DNA of 64,000 nucleotides from UBA2376 sp035539655 (GTDB taxonomy: Bacteria > Myxococcota_A > Polyangia > Haliangiales > Haliangiaceae), in the NCBI GenBank assembly GCA_035539655.1, contig DATLIC010000544.1:1-64000 (forward strand), read 5' to 3'. Shown one piece after another: positions 31,139 through 39,815 of the stretch; within the stretch, counting starts at the first letter, position 1, and each line of letters opens with the position of its first letter. The position numbers were made by a program, and so were the translations under genes. Below the pieces are notes generated by a model. That model made no database searches. It had not been told where the DNA came from and saw only the letters and a program-made list of their open reading frames with translations.

Positions 31139-32658
31139 CGCCGGCCTCCGGCGATCGCCACCGGCCGCGGCGGCGCCACCGCCGGCCGCGCCACCGGCTC
31201 GCGCCGGCGCATCACGTAGTCGGCTGGATCGAAGCGCCAGGTCCGCGCCATGAACTCGGCGGTCGCGCCCGGCCACAGGGTGGTGTTGCGCCCGCGGGCG
31301 TCCTGGTACCAGCTCTTGCAGCCGGTGCTCCACACCGTGCGCGCCAGCCGCGCCTGCAGCCGCGCGTTGTAGCGCGCGGTCACGTCGGCGCGCGGCTCGA
31401 CGGTGGCGTAGCCGCCGGCGTCCATCGCGCGCAGCGCCGACACCGCGTAGCGCACCTGGCACTCGATCATGAAGATGATCGAGTTGTGGCCGAGGCCGGT
31501 GTTGGGCCCGACGATCACGAACAGGTTGGGGAACTCGGGCACGGTGGTGCCGAGGTAGGCCTCGGCGCTGGCCCGCCAGCGCGCGCCCAGCTCGACGCCG
31601 CCGCGCCCGACGATCTTCATCGGGCCGAGGTAGTCGTGGACGTCGAAGCCGGTGCCGAACACGATCGCGTCGACGCGGCGCTCGACGCCGTCGGCGCCGA
31701 TCACCCCGCCCGCGGTCACCTCGCGGATGCCGCCGGTGACGACCTCGACGTTGGGCCGGGCCAGCGCCGGGTAGTAGTCGTTCGACATCAGGATGCGCTT
31801 GCAGCCCATCACGTAGTCGGGCGTGAGCTTGCGGCGCAGCGCCGGGTCGGCGACGTGGCGGTGGAGGTGACCGAGGGCCACGCGCTGGGCCAGCGCCAGC
31901 AGCCGCGGCTCGAGGGTGAACGGCACCGCGCGCAGCTCGTGGCCCCAGTACAGCCGGGCTCGGTACAGCCAGCGCACGGCCGGGACCCGGAACAGCGCCT
32001 TCTCGACCGCCGAGAAGGTGTGGTCGGGGCGCGGCAGCACCCACGGCGGCGTGCGCTGGAACAGGTGCAGCCGCTCGACCCGAGGCACGAGCTTGGGCAC
32101 GAACTGGATCGCGCTGGCGCCGGTGCCGACCACCGCGACGCGCTTGCCGTCGAGCGGCGCGTCGTGGTCCCACGCCGCCGAGTGCCACCGGCGGCCGGTG
32201 AAGCGCTCGAGCCCGGGCAGCGCCGGCACCGCCGGCCGGCTGAGCCCGCCGGTGGCGGCGATCACCACGTCGGCGATCCAGGTCCGGCCGTCCGCCGCCC
32301 GGACGGTCCACGTCGCGCTGGCCTCGTCGAGCTCGGCCGACACCACCTCGGCGCCGAAGCGGACCAGCCCGTGCAGCCGGTAGCGGCGGGCGCAGCGCTC
32401 GATGTAGGCGCGGATCTCCGGCTGCGGCGCGAACGCCTGCGACCAGTCGGGGTTGGGCGCGAACGAGTACGAGTAGAGGTGGGCCGGCACGTCGCACGCG
32501 CAGCCCGGGTAGTGGTTGTCGCGCCAGGTCCCGCCGATCGCATCGGCGCGCTCGAGGATGACCAGGTCGTCGTAGCCGGCCTCGCGCAGCTTGATCGCCG
32601 CGGCCAGCCCGGCGAAGCCGGAGCCGAGCACGACGACGCGCACTCGCTCGGCGATCAC
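31135..32658 (-). CDS. Flavin-containing Baeyer-Villiger-type monooxygenase (MymA-like)
   Basis: The 507-aa enzyme starts at GTG 32658. It has an N-terminal FAD fold (VVVLGSGFAGLAAAIKL), the motif GGTWRDNHYPGCACDVPAHLYSYSF, the Baeyer-Villiger fingerprint FTGRRWHSAAWDHD (F-x-G-x3-H-x3-W-D), a second Rossmann motif VVGTGASAIQ and FGTGFDVHDYLGP. It should insert oxygen next to a carbonyl, or oxygenate a heteroatom, using NADPH and O2. It sits in the middle of a four-gene operon with 4-nt overlaps on both sides. Confidence 0.9.
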   Translation of the reverse strand: MIAERVRVVVLGSGFAGLAAAIKLREAGYDDLVILERADAIGGTWRDNHYPGCACDVPAHLYSYSFAPNPDWSQAFAPQPEIRAYIERCARRYRLHGLVRFGAEVVSAELDEASATWTVRAADGRTWIADVVIAATGGLSRPAVPALPGLERFTGRRWHSAAWDHDAPLDGKRVAVVGTGASAIQFVPKLVPRVERLHLFQRTPPWVLPRPDHTFSAVEKALFRVPAVRWLYRARLYWGHELRAVPFTLEPRLLALAQRVALGHLHRHVADPALRRKLTPDYVMGCKRILMSNDYYPALARPNVEVVTGGIREVTAGGVIGADGVERRVDAIVFGTGFDVHDYLGPMKIVGRGGVELGARWRASAEAYLGTTVPEFPNLFVIVGPNTGLGHNSIIFMIECQVRYAVSALRAMDAGGYATVEPRADVTARYNARLQARLARTVWSTGCKSWYQDARGRNTTLWPGATAEFMARTWRFDPADYVMRRREPVARPAVAPPRPVAIAGGRR

Positions 32659-33497
32659 GCCGCCTCCGCCGCGCGGTACTTGCCGGCCAGGGCGCCGGCG
32701 GCGCCGAACAGGCGCTCGTGCCAGGTGGCGAGCAGCGCGCTGGTGTCGCGATCGTCGGGGTGGAACCCGGGCCGGTAGTAGTCGAAGTAGGCCGGGATCA
32801 GCCGGGTGAAGTGGGCCGGCCAGATCCACATGCGGCCGAGCCCGCGCACCCACCGCCACGGCTTCCACAGCACGCCCCGGGTCGCCATCAGGCGGGCGTG
32901 GACGCCGGCCAGCACGGCGAAGAACACCGCGGTGGTCAGGATCATGATCGCGACCCGGCGCAGGTAGCCGCCGTCGACCGCACGGTAGACGTCGAACGCG
33001 ACCGCCTTGTGCTCGCTCTCCTCGAGCGCGTGCCACAGCCACAGCGGGCGCACGCTGGCGTCCATCTCGGCCTGCATGCGCGGGCTGGCCAGCAGCCCCT
33101 CGGCGAGGATCGCGGTGAAGTGCTCGAGCGCGCAGGTGACGGCCAGCTGCGACCGCTTGGGCATCACCCGGCGCAGCCGCTGGAGGAACCCGCGCAGGCG
33201 GGTCTCGACCGCCGGCGCCACGGTGTAGCCGTGACCGACCAGCAGCTCGTTGAACACCCGGTGCTCCTTGCCGTGCATGGCCTCCTGGCCGATGAAGCCG
33301 ACCACGCGCGCGGCCAGCTCGGGGTCGGTCACGTGCTGGCGCAGCTGCTTGACCGACTCGACGAAGAAGCGCTCGCCCTCGGGGAACAGCAGCGACAGCG
33401 CGTCGAGGAAGGTGGTGACGAACGGGTCGCCGTTGGCCCAGTCCCGGGGCACCGCGGCCGGCTCGAGGCCGAGATCGACGTTGCGGCGGACGATCAT
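32655..33497 (-). CDS. Predicted metal-dependent hydrolase (PF10118-like)
   Basis: The 280-aa protein has the acidic and histidine motifs of this family: FIGQEAMHGKEHRVFNELL, ALEHFTAILAEGLL and WHALEESEHKAVAFDVY, which suggest a di-metal helical site. One hydrophobic helix follows (VAIMILTTAVFFAVLAGV). It is the first gene of the operon, 76 bp from the divergent AraC gene. Families of this type often sit beside AraC regulators and flavin monooxygenases, but no substrate is proven. Confidence 0.85.
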   Translation of the reverse strand: MIVRRNVDLGLEPAAVPRDWANGDPFVTTFLDALSLLFPEGERFFVESVKQLRQHVTDPELAARVVGFIGQEAMHGKEHRVFNELLVGHGYTVAPAVETRLRGFLQRLRRVMPKRSQLAVTCALEHFTAILAEGLLASPRMQAEMDASVRPLWLWHALEESEHKAVAFDVYRAVDGGYLRRVAIMILTTAVFFAVLAGVHARLMATRGVLWKPWRWVRGLGRMWIWPAHFTRLIPAYFDYYRPGFHPDDRDTSALLATWHERLFGAAGALAGKYRAAEAA

Positions 33498-33572
33498 GCT
33501 CCCAGCTTGCGCGGTCGGCGGCGCGCCCCCTAGGTCACCCGGTGCCGACTCGTTATCATCTCGGGCCACGCG

Positions 33573-34577
33573 ATGGCCGCCGGCCCCCCCGACATTCCCG
33601 GAGCGTACGTCCGCGACGTGATCGAGCTGGTCGCGCGCTGGAACGTGCCGGCCGCGCCGCTGGTCGCCGGCCTGCCGGTCCGGCTCGACGCGCTCAACGA
33701 TCCGGCGACCCGGGTGCCCATCGAGGTGTGCGCGGTGATGGTCGAGCGCGCCCGGCGGCTCAGCGGCCAGCCGGCGCTGGCGCTGTACGTCGGCTGGCAG
33801 ATGCGGCTGTCGTCGCACGGCTTCCTCGGCTTCGCGGCGATGACCGCGGGCACCCTGCGCGAGGGCATCGAGCTGGCGGTGCGGTTCGCCAGCACCCGCA
33901 CCACCGCGGTCGGCCTGGCCCTGTACGTCGAGGGCGACACCGCGTCGGTGGTGATCGAGGAGCGCGCCCCGCTCGGCGGCCTGCGCGAGTTCGCGGTGCT
34001 CAGCCTGGTGGTCGGGCTGTGGCAGCTCGGCCAGGGCCTGACCGGCCGCAACCTGACCGGGATCGCCGAGGTCAGCTTTCCCGCGCCCGCGTACATCGCG
34101 ACCGTGCCGTTCGCGTCCGAGATGATCCGGTTCGCGCGGCCGGCCAACCGGCTGGTGTTCGCGGCCGCGCTGCTCGACACGCCGTTCAAGACCGCCGACC
34201 CGGTCGCGACCCAGCTCGCCCGCGCCCAGTGCGAGCGCGAGCTGGCCGCGATCGTCGACGCCGGCTTCGCCGCCCGGGTGCGCGCGGCGATCGACGCCCA
34301 CCACGACGGCGTCCCCGGGGTCGGCGAGGTCGCGCGCGACCTGCACGTGTCGACCCGCACGCTCAAGCGCAAGCTGGCCGAGCGCGGCACCACCTTCTCG
34401 GCCATCCTCGAGGACCTCCGCCGCCAGCGCGCGCTGCTGCTGCTCGACAACCTCGAGCTGTCGATCGGCGAGGTCGCCACACGGCTCGGCTACAACCAGC
34501 TGCCCAACTTCACCCGCGCCTTCCGCAAGTGGACCGGGATGACCCCGGCCGCCTACCGGCGGCGCAGCGCGGAGTGA
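33573..34577 (+). CDS. AraC-family regulator with PF12625-type ligand domain (VirS-like)
   Basis: The 334-aa regulator starts at ATG 33573. The N-terminal 210 residues match the arabinose-binding-like domain found in AraC regulators of fatty-acid or ketone metabolism (GFLGFAAMTAGTLREGIELAVRF). The C-terminal double HTH includes VGEVARDLHVSTRTLKRKLAERGTTFSAIL and EVATRLGYNQLPNFTRAFRKWTGMTPAAYR. It is divergent from the monooxygenase operon, the position of VirS relative to mymA, so it probably activates that operon. TTATCAT in the 75-bp gap is a possible -10 element. Confidence 0.88.
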   Translation: MAAGPPDIPGAYVRDVIELVARWNVPAAPLVAGLPVRLDALNDPATRVPIEVCAVMVERARRLSGQPALALYVGWQMRLSSHGFLGFAAMTAGTLREGIELAVRFASTRTTAVGLALYVEGDTASVVIEERAPLGGLREFAVLSLVVGLWQLGQGLTGRNLTGIAEVSFPAPAYIATVPFASEMIRFARPANRLVFAAALLDTPFKTADPVATQLARAQCERELAAIVDAGFAARVRAAIDAHHDGVPGVGEVARDLHVSTRTLKRKLAERGTTFSAILEDLRRQRALLLLDNLELSIGEVATRLGYNQLPNFTRAFRKWTGMTPAAYRRRSAE

Positions 34578-34608
34578 CCGCGGCGGGCCGAGCCGCCCAG
34601 GCGGGGGC

Positions 34609-35916
34609 TCACCAGGTCGGCGCGGCCGCCGAGACGTTCCAGGTGACCTTGGTCGCGCCGGCGCGCAGCGGTCCGATCATGTCGAGCGGCGAGGGCATGC
34701 GATCGAGGTAGCCGGCGTAGCCGTTCGATCCGGCGGCGTGGATGGTCCACACGCCGTTGATGTACGAGGTATCGCCGGGCTTCGGCATGACGTCGCCGAC
34801 CTCGATCGGCAGCTCCGGGAGGTCGAAGTCGGCCACCGCGGGCAGATCGATGAGCCAGGCGATGTCCGTGGTGCTCGAGGGGCGGTGGTAGGCGATCTGG
34901 ACGTGGGCGCCGTCGATCTCGGCACCACCAGCCGGCGGCATGCTGACCCGCCCGGTGGTCAGGTTCAGCGTAGGATCGCCGAGGAACGGCCCGACGCTGC
35001 CGCCGACGTCCAGGCCGTAGGCCAGGGTCGCGCCGTTGATGCGCTGGGCGATGTGCTGGGCGCCGCCGCCGTTGCGGAACGCCGTGGTGATCAGGTCGAC
35101 CGTCGGGGTGGAGGCGCCGCGCACCTGGACGCCGGCGCCGCCGGCGGCGGGCGTACCGCTGGCGTTGACGCAGGCGCCCGACGCCTCGGGGGTGCAACGC
35201 CGGAACGAGATCGACGTGACGTCGGCCGGCACGTTGGTGAACGCCCCGTTGACCTCGATCGCGAACTGGTAGGTCCCGGCGAGGTTCACGCTGGCGCCGT
35301 CGTTGAGCGACACCCGGGGCGCCACCAGGAAGCCGATCGCGCTGTTGCCGGCGTCGCGCGCCTCGACGACCAGGTCCGCCATCGACAGCTTGCACCGGTC
35401 GGTGCCCTGGATCTGGACGCCGCCGCCGGTGGAGTACGTCTGCCCACAGGGGTGGTGGACGACATAGGAGCTCGCGCCGGCATGGGCCGGGAAGCCGACG
35501 GTCACGGTCTGCGTGACCGGGTAGTTGAGGGTCGACCCGATGACGATGGTGCGGGCGGCGTCGAGGCCGAGCACCGTCCGCATCTGGAAGTGACCGCTGC
35601 CGGCGTGGACCACCGTCACGCTGGCGCCGGGCCGGACGTCGGCCTGCGCGTTGCCGCTGGTGTCGGACGTGGTGCGCAGGACCAGCGTCCCATCGGGGTC
35701 GATGAAGACGACCGGCACGCCGATCGCGGCGGTGCCGAAGCCAGCCGGATCGAGCACGTGGACCTGGACGGTGACGCGTGCGTCCGGGTCGGCGGCGTCG
35801 GGTGTGGTGCCCCCCGCGTCGGGGTCGCCGACCGGGTCGCCATCGTCACCGCCGCCGCCGCCACAGCCGACACCGAGCAGGAGTGTTGCGAGCCAGAGCC
35901 GGGCGAAGTTCCCCAT
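34609..35916 (-). CDS. Lipoprotein with carboxypeptidase-like and beta-sandwich modules, unknown function
   Basis: The 435-aa protein has ATG 35916, a lipobox LGVGC and a following Gly/Asp-rich linker (GGGGGDDGDPVGDPDAGG). The mature part begins with a domain reading VTVQVHVLDPAGFGTAAIGVPVVFIDPDG, as in carboxypeptidase regulatory-like domains, and continues with beta-rich sequence and a few cysteines. I do not recognise the remainder. The upstream open frame to 35976 would place residues before the signal and was rejected. It is divergent from the glutathione transferase gene. Confidence 0.65.
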   Translation of the reverse strand: MGNFARLWLATLLLGVGCGGGGGDDGDPVGDPDAGGTTPDAADPDARVTVQVHVLDPAGFGTAAIGVPVVFIDPDGTLVLRTTSDTSGNAQADVRPGASVTVVHAGSGHFQMRTVLGLDAARTIVIGSTLNYPVTQTVTVGFPAHAGASSYVVHHPCGQTYSTGGGVQIQGTDRCKLSMADLVVEARDAGNSAIGFLVAPRVSLNDGASVNLAGTYQFAIEVNGAFTNVPADVTSISFRRCTPEASGACVNASGTPAAGGAGVQVRGASTPTVDLITTAFRNGGGAQHIAQRINGATLAYGLDVGGSVGPFLGDPTLNLTTGRVSMPPAGGAEIDGAHVQIAYHRPSSTTDIAWLIDLPAVADFDLPELPIEVGDVMPKPGDTSYINGVWTIHAAGSNGYAGYLDRMPSPLDMIGPLRAGATKVTWNVSAAAPTW

Positions 35917-35978
35917 GAAGCGACCGAGTGCGGACCATCGCGGTGTGACGGAAATCGTCGCGGCCTGTCCTCGCACTA

Positions 35979-36000
35979 TCCTGACAGAAGGCTGTCAGGA
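35979..36000 (+). promoter_or_regulatory. Perfect 8-bp inverted repeat upstream of the glutathione transferase gene
   Basis: Arms TCCTGACA and TGTCAGGA are separated by GAAGGC, ending 20 nt before the ATG at 36021. It is palindromic like HxlR/MarR or LysR-type operators and lies in the divergent intergenic region. The cognate regulator is not known. Confidence 0.5.
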
Positions 36001-36020
36001 CGCCGCGGTACCGAGGAGCC

Positions 36021-36653
36021 ATGAAGCTCTACTTCCATCCGCTTTCGGGCAACTCCCGCCGCGTGTTGCTGGTGGCCACCCACCTCGAGGTCCCGCTGGA
36101 GAAGATCGTGGTCGATCTGAGCAAGGGTGAGCAGCGCGGCGCGCCGCACCTGGCGCGCAACCCCAACGGCCGGGTCCCGGTGCTCGACCACGACGGCTTC
36201 GTGCTGTGGGAGTCGCGGGCGATCATGCAGTACCTGGCCGACCTCACGCCGGGTCAGACCTTGCTGCCGACCGATCCGCGCGGCCGCGCCGACGTGGCGC
36301 GGTGGCTGTCGTGGTGCGGCGCGCACCTGGCGCCGGCGTGCACGATCCTGGTGCAGGAGAACTTCGTGAAGGGGCTGACCGGCCGCGGTCCCGCCGAGCC
36401 GGCGGAGGTCGCGCGCGGCGAGGCGCTGCTCGCGCCGTCGGCGGCGATCCTCGATGCGCACCTCGCGGGGCGGACGTGGGTCGCGCAGGATCGGCTGACG
36501 CTCGCCGACTACTCGCTGGCGGCGGCGTTCGCGCTCGCCGGCCCGGCGCGGATGCCGATCGCGCCGTACGCGCACCTGCGCGCGTGGCTGGAGCGGGTGC
36601 AGCAGCAAGACGCGTGGCAGCGCACGACGCCGCCGGCGCCGCCGCGCGGCTGA
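36021..36653 (+). CDS. Glutathione S-transferase family protein
   Basis: The 210-aa protein has a thioredoxin-like N-terminal domain (MKLYFHPLSGNSRRVLLVATHLEVPLEKIVVDLSKGEQ, cis-Pro in NGRVPVLDHDG, glutathione-contact motif WESRAIMQYLAD) and a helical C-terminal domain with DRLTLADYSLAAAF. The catalytic position is probably Ser10 or Ser13, as in theta/zeta-like enzymes. It should conjugate or reduce electrophiles with glutathione in the cytoplasm. A GAGG site lies 6-9 nt upstream of the ATG. Confidence 0.88.
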   Translation: MKLYFHPLSGNSRRVLLVATHLEVPLEKIVVDLSKGEQRGAPHLARNPNGRVPVLDHDGFVLWESRAIMQYLADLTPGQTLLPTDPRGRADVARWLSWCGAHLAPACTILVQENFVKGLTGRGPAEPAEVARGEALLAPSAAILDAHLAGRTWVAQDRLTLADYSLAAAFALAGPARMPIAPYAHLRAWLERVQQQDAWQRTTPPAPPRG

Positions 36654-36671
36654 GCGACGTCACCGTGGGGA

Positions 36672-37466
36672 TCACCGGCCCGGAGCTGCTCGCCCCGGCG
36701 TGGGCGAGCCCGCCCCGCTGACGTTGGCGCGCCCGCGCGCCACCGCGGTCTGCATCTCGGCCAGCCAGTCGCGCGCCGCGGCCGGAAGGCGCCGCCGCCG
36801 GGCGTGCAGCGCGTAGGCATGGCCGAGCGGCAGCGTCCAGTCGCCGAGCAGGCGCACCAGGCGGCGGCGGCGCAGCGGCTCGTCGGCCAGGTAGGCCGGC
36901 AGCACGGTGAGCCCGACGCCCGCCTCGGCGAGCTCGACCAGGGCATCGGCGGCGTTGACCTCCGCGCAGGGCTGGACCTGGACCTCGGCGAGCTCGCCGT
37001 CGCGGCGGAACGGCCAGCGGACCCAGGCGCGATCGGTGCGCATCGCCAGGCACGGCAGCGCGGCCAGCTCCGACGGGTGCCGCGGGGCGCGCGCCCGCTC
37101 GGCCCAGCGCGGCGCGCCGACCAGGACGTGCGGGTAGCTGTCGAGCCGCGTCGCCACCACGTCGGTCGCGGTCACCGGCACCACCCGCACCGCGACGTCG
37201 ACGCCGCCGTGCGCCAGATCGACCGGATCGTCCTCGAGGCGGAGCTCGAGACGGAGCCCGCGCCGGCCGGCCAGCCACCGCGCGGTCGCCGCGACCAGCC
37301 GGGCGCGCGCGTAGCCCGAGCACAGGCTCAGGCGGAGCGTGCCGCCCGGGGCGCGCGCCAGCTCCGCCACCTGCGCCTCGACCGCCCGGGCCTGGTCGAG
37401 CAGCCCGCGCGCCTGGTCCGCGAACAGCTCGCCCGCCGGGGTCACCCCGAGCTTGCGGGTGGTGCG
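36672..37466 (-). pseudogene. LysR regulator lacking its DNA-binding domain
   Basis: The frame encodes a LysR substrate-binding domain of normal length (TLRLSLCSGYARARLVAATARWL, VDVAVRVVPV, LVELAEAGVGLTVLPAYLAD). It begins only at RTTRKLGVTPAGELF, the last turn of the wing and linker helix. The HTH and its start codon are absent. Immediately upstream, within about 5 nt, the opposite strand becomes a dehydrogenase fragment. A GTG at 37445 could still start a 257-residue product without a DNA-binding domain. It is best explained as a deletion remnant. Confidence 0.75.
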
Positions 37467-37858
37467 CCCGCTCCCTCGGCGCCGACGAGACCCTCGATCA
37501 CGCCACCTGGGTCCCCGCCGCCGAGCGCGCCCGCTACGACGCCATCTTCGACATCTACGGCAACCGCCGCTTCGCCGATCTCCGGCGGCTGCTCACCGAG
37601 CGCGGCACCTTCGTGTCGACCGTGCCCAAGCCCCACGTCGTGCTCGCCCAGCTGCGCACCGCCTTCACCCGCCCGCGCGCCCGCCTGGTGGTGGTGCGGT
37701 CGCGCCGCGCCGACCTCGAGTGGCTCGCCCGCCTCGCCGACCGCGGCGGCCTGCGCGCGACGATCGAGCGCGTCCTGCCCCTGGCCGAGATCGCCGAGGC
37801 CCAGCGCCTCCTCGCCACCCGCCACGTGCGCGGCAAGGTGGTGCTCCGGGTGCCGTGA
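37463..37858 (+). pseudogene. C-terminal half of a zinc-type/quinone oxidoreductase (MDR)
   Basis: The frame reads ARSLGADETLDHATW, then YDAIFDIYGNRRFADLRRLLTERGTFVSTVP, and ends ATRHVRGKVVLRVP. This is the second half of the nucleotide-binding domain and the C-terminal strand of a medium-chain dehydrogenase. The catalytic domain and the GxGxxG loop are missing. The break point coincides with the break point of the divergent LysR gene. No start codon with a ribosome binding site is visible. Confidence 0.75.
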
Positions 37859-37901
37859 GTCGTCTGGCCGCGCCCCGGCCCGGCGGCCCGACGCCGCCGC
37901 G

Positions 37902-38306
37902 TCAGCCGATGTTGTGGCGGAGCGCGTAGAACGCCAGCGACGCGATCACGAACACGGCGAGCGCGCCGCCGAGCAGCCACGCGCCGGTCTTGCGGCTGAT
38001 CCGGCTCTGACCCACGCCGGTCTCGCGCTGGACGACCTGGGCCTGGCCGTCGATCCACACGCGCTCGCGCGAATAGGTCGCGTGCGCGAACGCGACGTTC
38101 GGGGCGACGAGCGAGCGGACCCCGAGGTACACGAACGGCGCGAGCAGGGTCTGGTACATGGGGACGACGAACGGGAGGACGGCGTGGGCCGCGCCGAGGT
38201 CATGGTCGATCTGGCTGCGGACGAAGAAGCCGACGCCGAGCCCGAACGCGAAGAAGGCCACCACCGCCCCGATCGCGACCAGCGTGGCCTTGGTGCCCAG
38301 CTGCAT
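37902..38306 (-). CDS. Small membrane protein of unknown function
   Basis: The 134-aa protein has three likely membrane segments: ATLVAIGAVVAFFAFGLGVGFFV near the N-terminus, LPFVVPMYQTLLAPFVYLGV in the middle, and AWLLGGALAVFVIASLAFYAL at the C-terminus. A soluble stretch of about 40 residues lies between the last two. ATG 38306 was chosen; a much longer frame upstream runs over the next gene and is spurious. No family was recognised. It is transcribed in the same direction as the lipoprotein gene 68 bp upstream. Confidence 0.6.
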   Translation of the reverse strand: MQLGTKATLVAIGAVVAFFAFGLGVGFFVRSQIDHDLGAAHAVLPFVVPMYQTLLAPFVYLGVRSLVAPNVAFAHATYSRERVWIDGQAQVVQRETGVGQSRISRKTGAWLLGGALAVFVIASLAFYALRHNIG

Positions 38307-38374
38307 GTGGAGCTGATGGTAGCGAACCCGCCCCCGGTGCCGCCAGACGCACGCGCGCCACACCTCCAGATCGG

Positions 38375-39634
38375 CTACGGGACGACGACCTCGAAGAGCT
38401 GATGGCGGAGGCCTTTGTCGTCGAACGACGGCACGAGGAGGCGTCCTGACCCGCTGCCGGCGCGCAGGGCGCTGACGTTGCGCGCGCCGATCTCGACGTA
38501 CGTCCCGGTGGCCAGATCGACCAGGTAGGTGTTGTCGGTGACCACGACGAGCGAGCGCGGCGAGAGCACCCGCACGAGGGCGCGGTCGCCGTGCGGCAGC
38601 TCGAGCTCGGTGCGCCTCCCGGTGCGCAGGTCGACGACCGCCGGCGGCTCGCCCGGCCGGGCGGCGATCAGCACCTCGGCGCCACCGAGCAGATCGAAGC
38701 CGCGCACGACATCGGCGTCCGCGCGGACCAGCGAGCGCATGGCCGCTCCGCGCAGGCCGCAGGCCACGTCGCCGCGCCCGCTCGTGGTCGAGCGGCGCTC
38801 GACGCACAGCAGCTGGCCGTCGTCGGAGACCCGCACGAGGCGCAGCTGCTCGTCGGCAGACGCGCGCACGTACCACGGCGACGCGCGCCCGTCCTCGACC
38901 ACCTGCACGCTCTCGACGAAGAGGTGCCCACCTTCCTCCACCACCTCGGCGTGCGCCCAGCGGGTCCCGCTCGGGTCCATCCACAGGAGGACCGTCCACC
39001 GCTTGCCCGGGCAGTGGCTCCGGACCGCCTGGCCGGGACTGAAGGGCCCCGGAAGCACCGCGCAGCCGAGATCGACGTCGCCGAGCGGCGAGGCCACGCC
39101 GGCCGCGGGATCGACCGCGAGCAGCGCGTCGTGGTGGCGCACGAGCAGGCGCGAGTCGCTCGTCCACAGGGGATCGGTCGCGTCGGCCTGCTGCCAGACC
39201 ACGCGCCGGCTGGCGACCTCCACGACCTGCAGGGTACCGGCGAGACTGCTGACGTCGTAGGTGGCCAGGGCCAGCCAGGTGCCGTCGGGTGAGAAGCGGC
39301 TCTGCGACGGGTCGGCAGCCTCGGCGAGCCGCGTGTCGGAGCCGAGGAGATACGGCCGGGCGCCGCGCGCGAAGTAGAGCACGTGCGGTCCGCCCAGGAC
39401 GGGATCGTTGCCGTCCTCGACGAGCAGGTGAGACGTCGGTTGGTCGGTGCGCACGCGGAGCACGAGCTTGCCCTCGGGCAACGGGGACAGCGCGGAGGTG
39501 GCCGGCGTGGCGGCCGCAGGGGTCGGCGCGGCATCGGCGGGCGGCGGCACGGTCGCGGGTACAACGCGCGCGGGCTCGACCGGACGCGCACAGCCGATCA
39601 GCACGAACAAGAGGACCGTCCGGCGAGGGATCAT
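38375..39634 (-). CDS. Lipoprotein with WD40/TolB-like beta-propeller repeats
   Basis: The 419-aa protein has a signal with a lipobox (VLLFVLIGC) and a Pro/Ala-rich linker. The repeated blades contain the pattern SRFSPDGTWLALATYD, DPLWTSDSRLLVRHHDALLAVDP, RLVRVSDDGQLLCVERR and LSPRSLVVVTDNTYLVDLATG, typical of TolB/WD40-like propellers. It is probably located in the periplasm or on the outer membrane. The function is unknown; propellers of this type usually bind proteins. Confidence 0.7.
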   Translation of the reverse strand: MIPRRTVLLFVLIGCARPVEPARVVPATVPPPADAAPTPAAATPATSALSPLPEGKLVLRVRTDQPTSHLLVEDGNDPVLGGPHVLYFARGARPYLLGSDTRLAEAADPSQSRFSPDGTWLALATYDVSSLAGTLQVVEVASRRVVWQQADATDPLWTSDSRLLVRHHDALLAVDPAAGVASPLGDVDLGCAVLPGPFSPGQAVRSHCPGKRWTVLLWMDPSGTRWAHAEVVEEGGHLFVESVQVVEDGRASPWYVRASADEQLRLVRVSDDGQLLCVERRSTTSGRGDVACGLRGAAMRSLVRADADVVRGFDLLGGAEVLIAARPGEPPAVVDLRTGRRTELELPHGDRALVRVLSPRSLVVVTDNTYLVDLATGTYVEIGARNVSALRAGSGSGRLLVPSFDDKGLRHQLFEVVVP

Positions 39635-39697
39635 GGCGCCGGCGGACTATGCCCCACCGTCCGGGCACGCCAGGGGGGCATCGCGAGGCCGAGGGCC

Positions 39698-39755
39698 CAG
39701 CTGCCGAACTTCGCCCGAGCGTTCCGCCCGTGGACCGGGCTCACCCCGGCCCGGC
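39698..39755 (+). pseudogene. Fragment of an AraC-family C-terminus
   Basis: The short frame reads QLPNFARAFRPWTGLTPA, nearly identical to QLPNFTRAFRKWTGMTPA at the end of the AraC gene at 33573-34577. DNA identity is also high over about 55 bp. Nothing of the rest of an AraC protein is present. It lies in the 181-bp gap before the ABC transporter genes and is a degraded remnant. Confidence 0.55.
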
Positions 39756-39815
39756 CGCCTTCGACGGCGCACCGCCGGGTGACATCGCGCCGCCGGCGCG
39801 TAAGATGCCCGCGCC

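Noticed and set aside
30350..32497. 715-codon minus-strand frame over the SDR and monooxygenase genes as one fused protein
   Set aside because: Only its last 262 codons (the SDR) show protein features. The upstream part is out of frame with the monooxygenase, whose own frame has the FAD and BVMO motifs.
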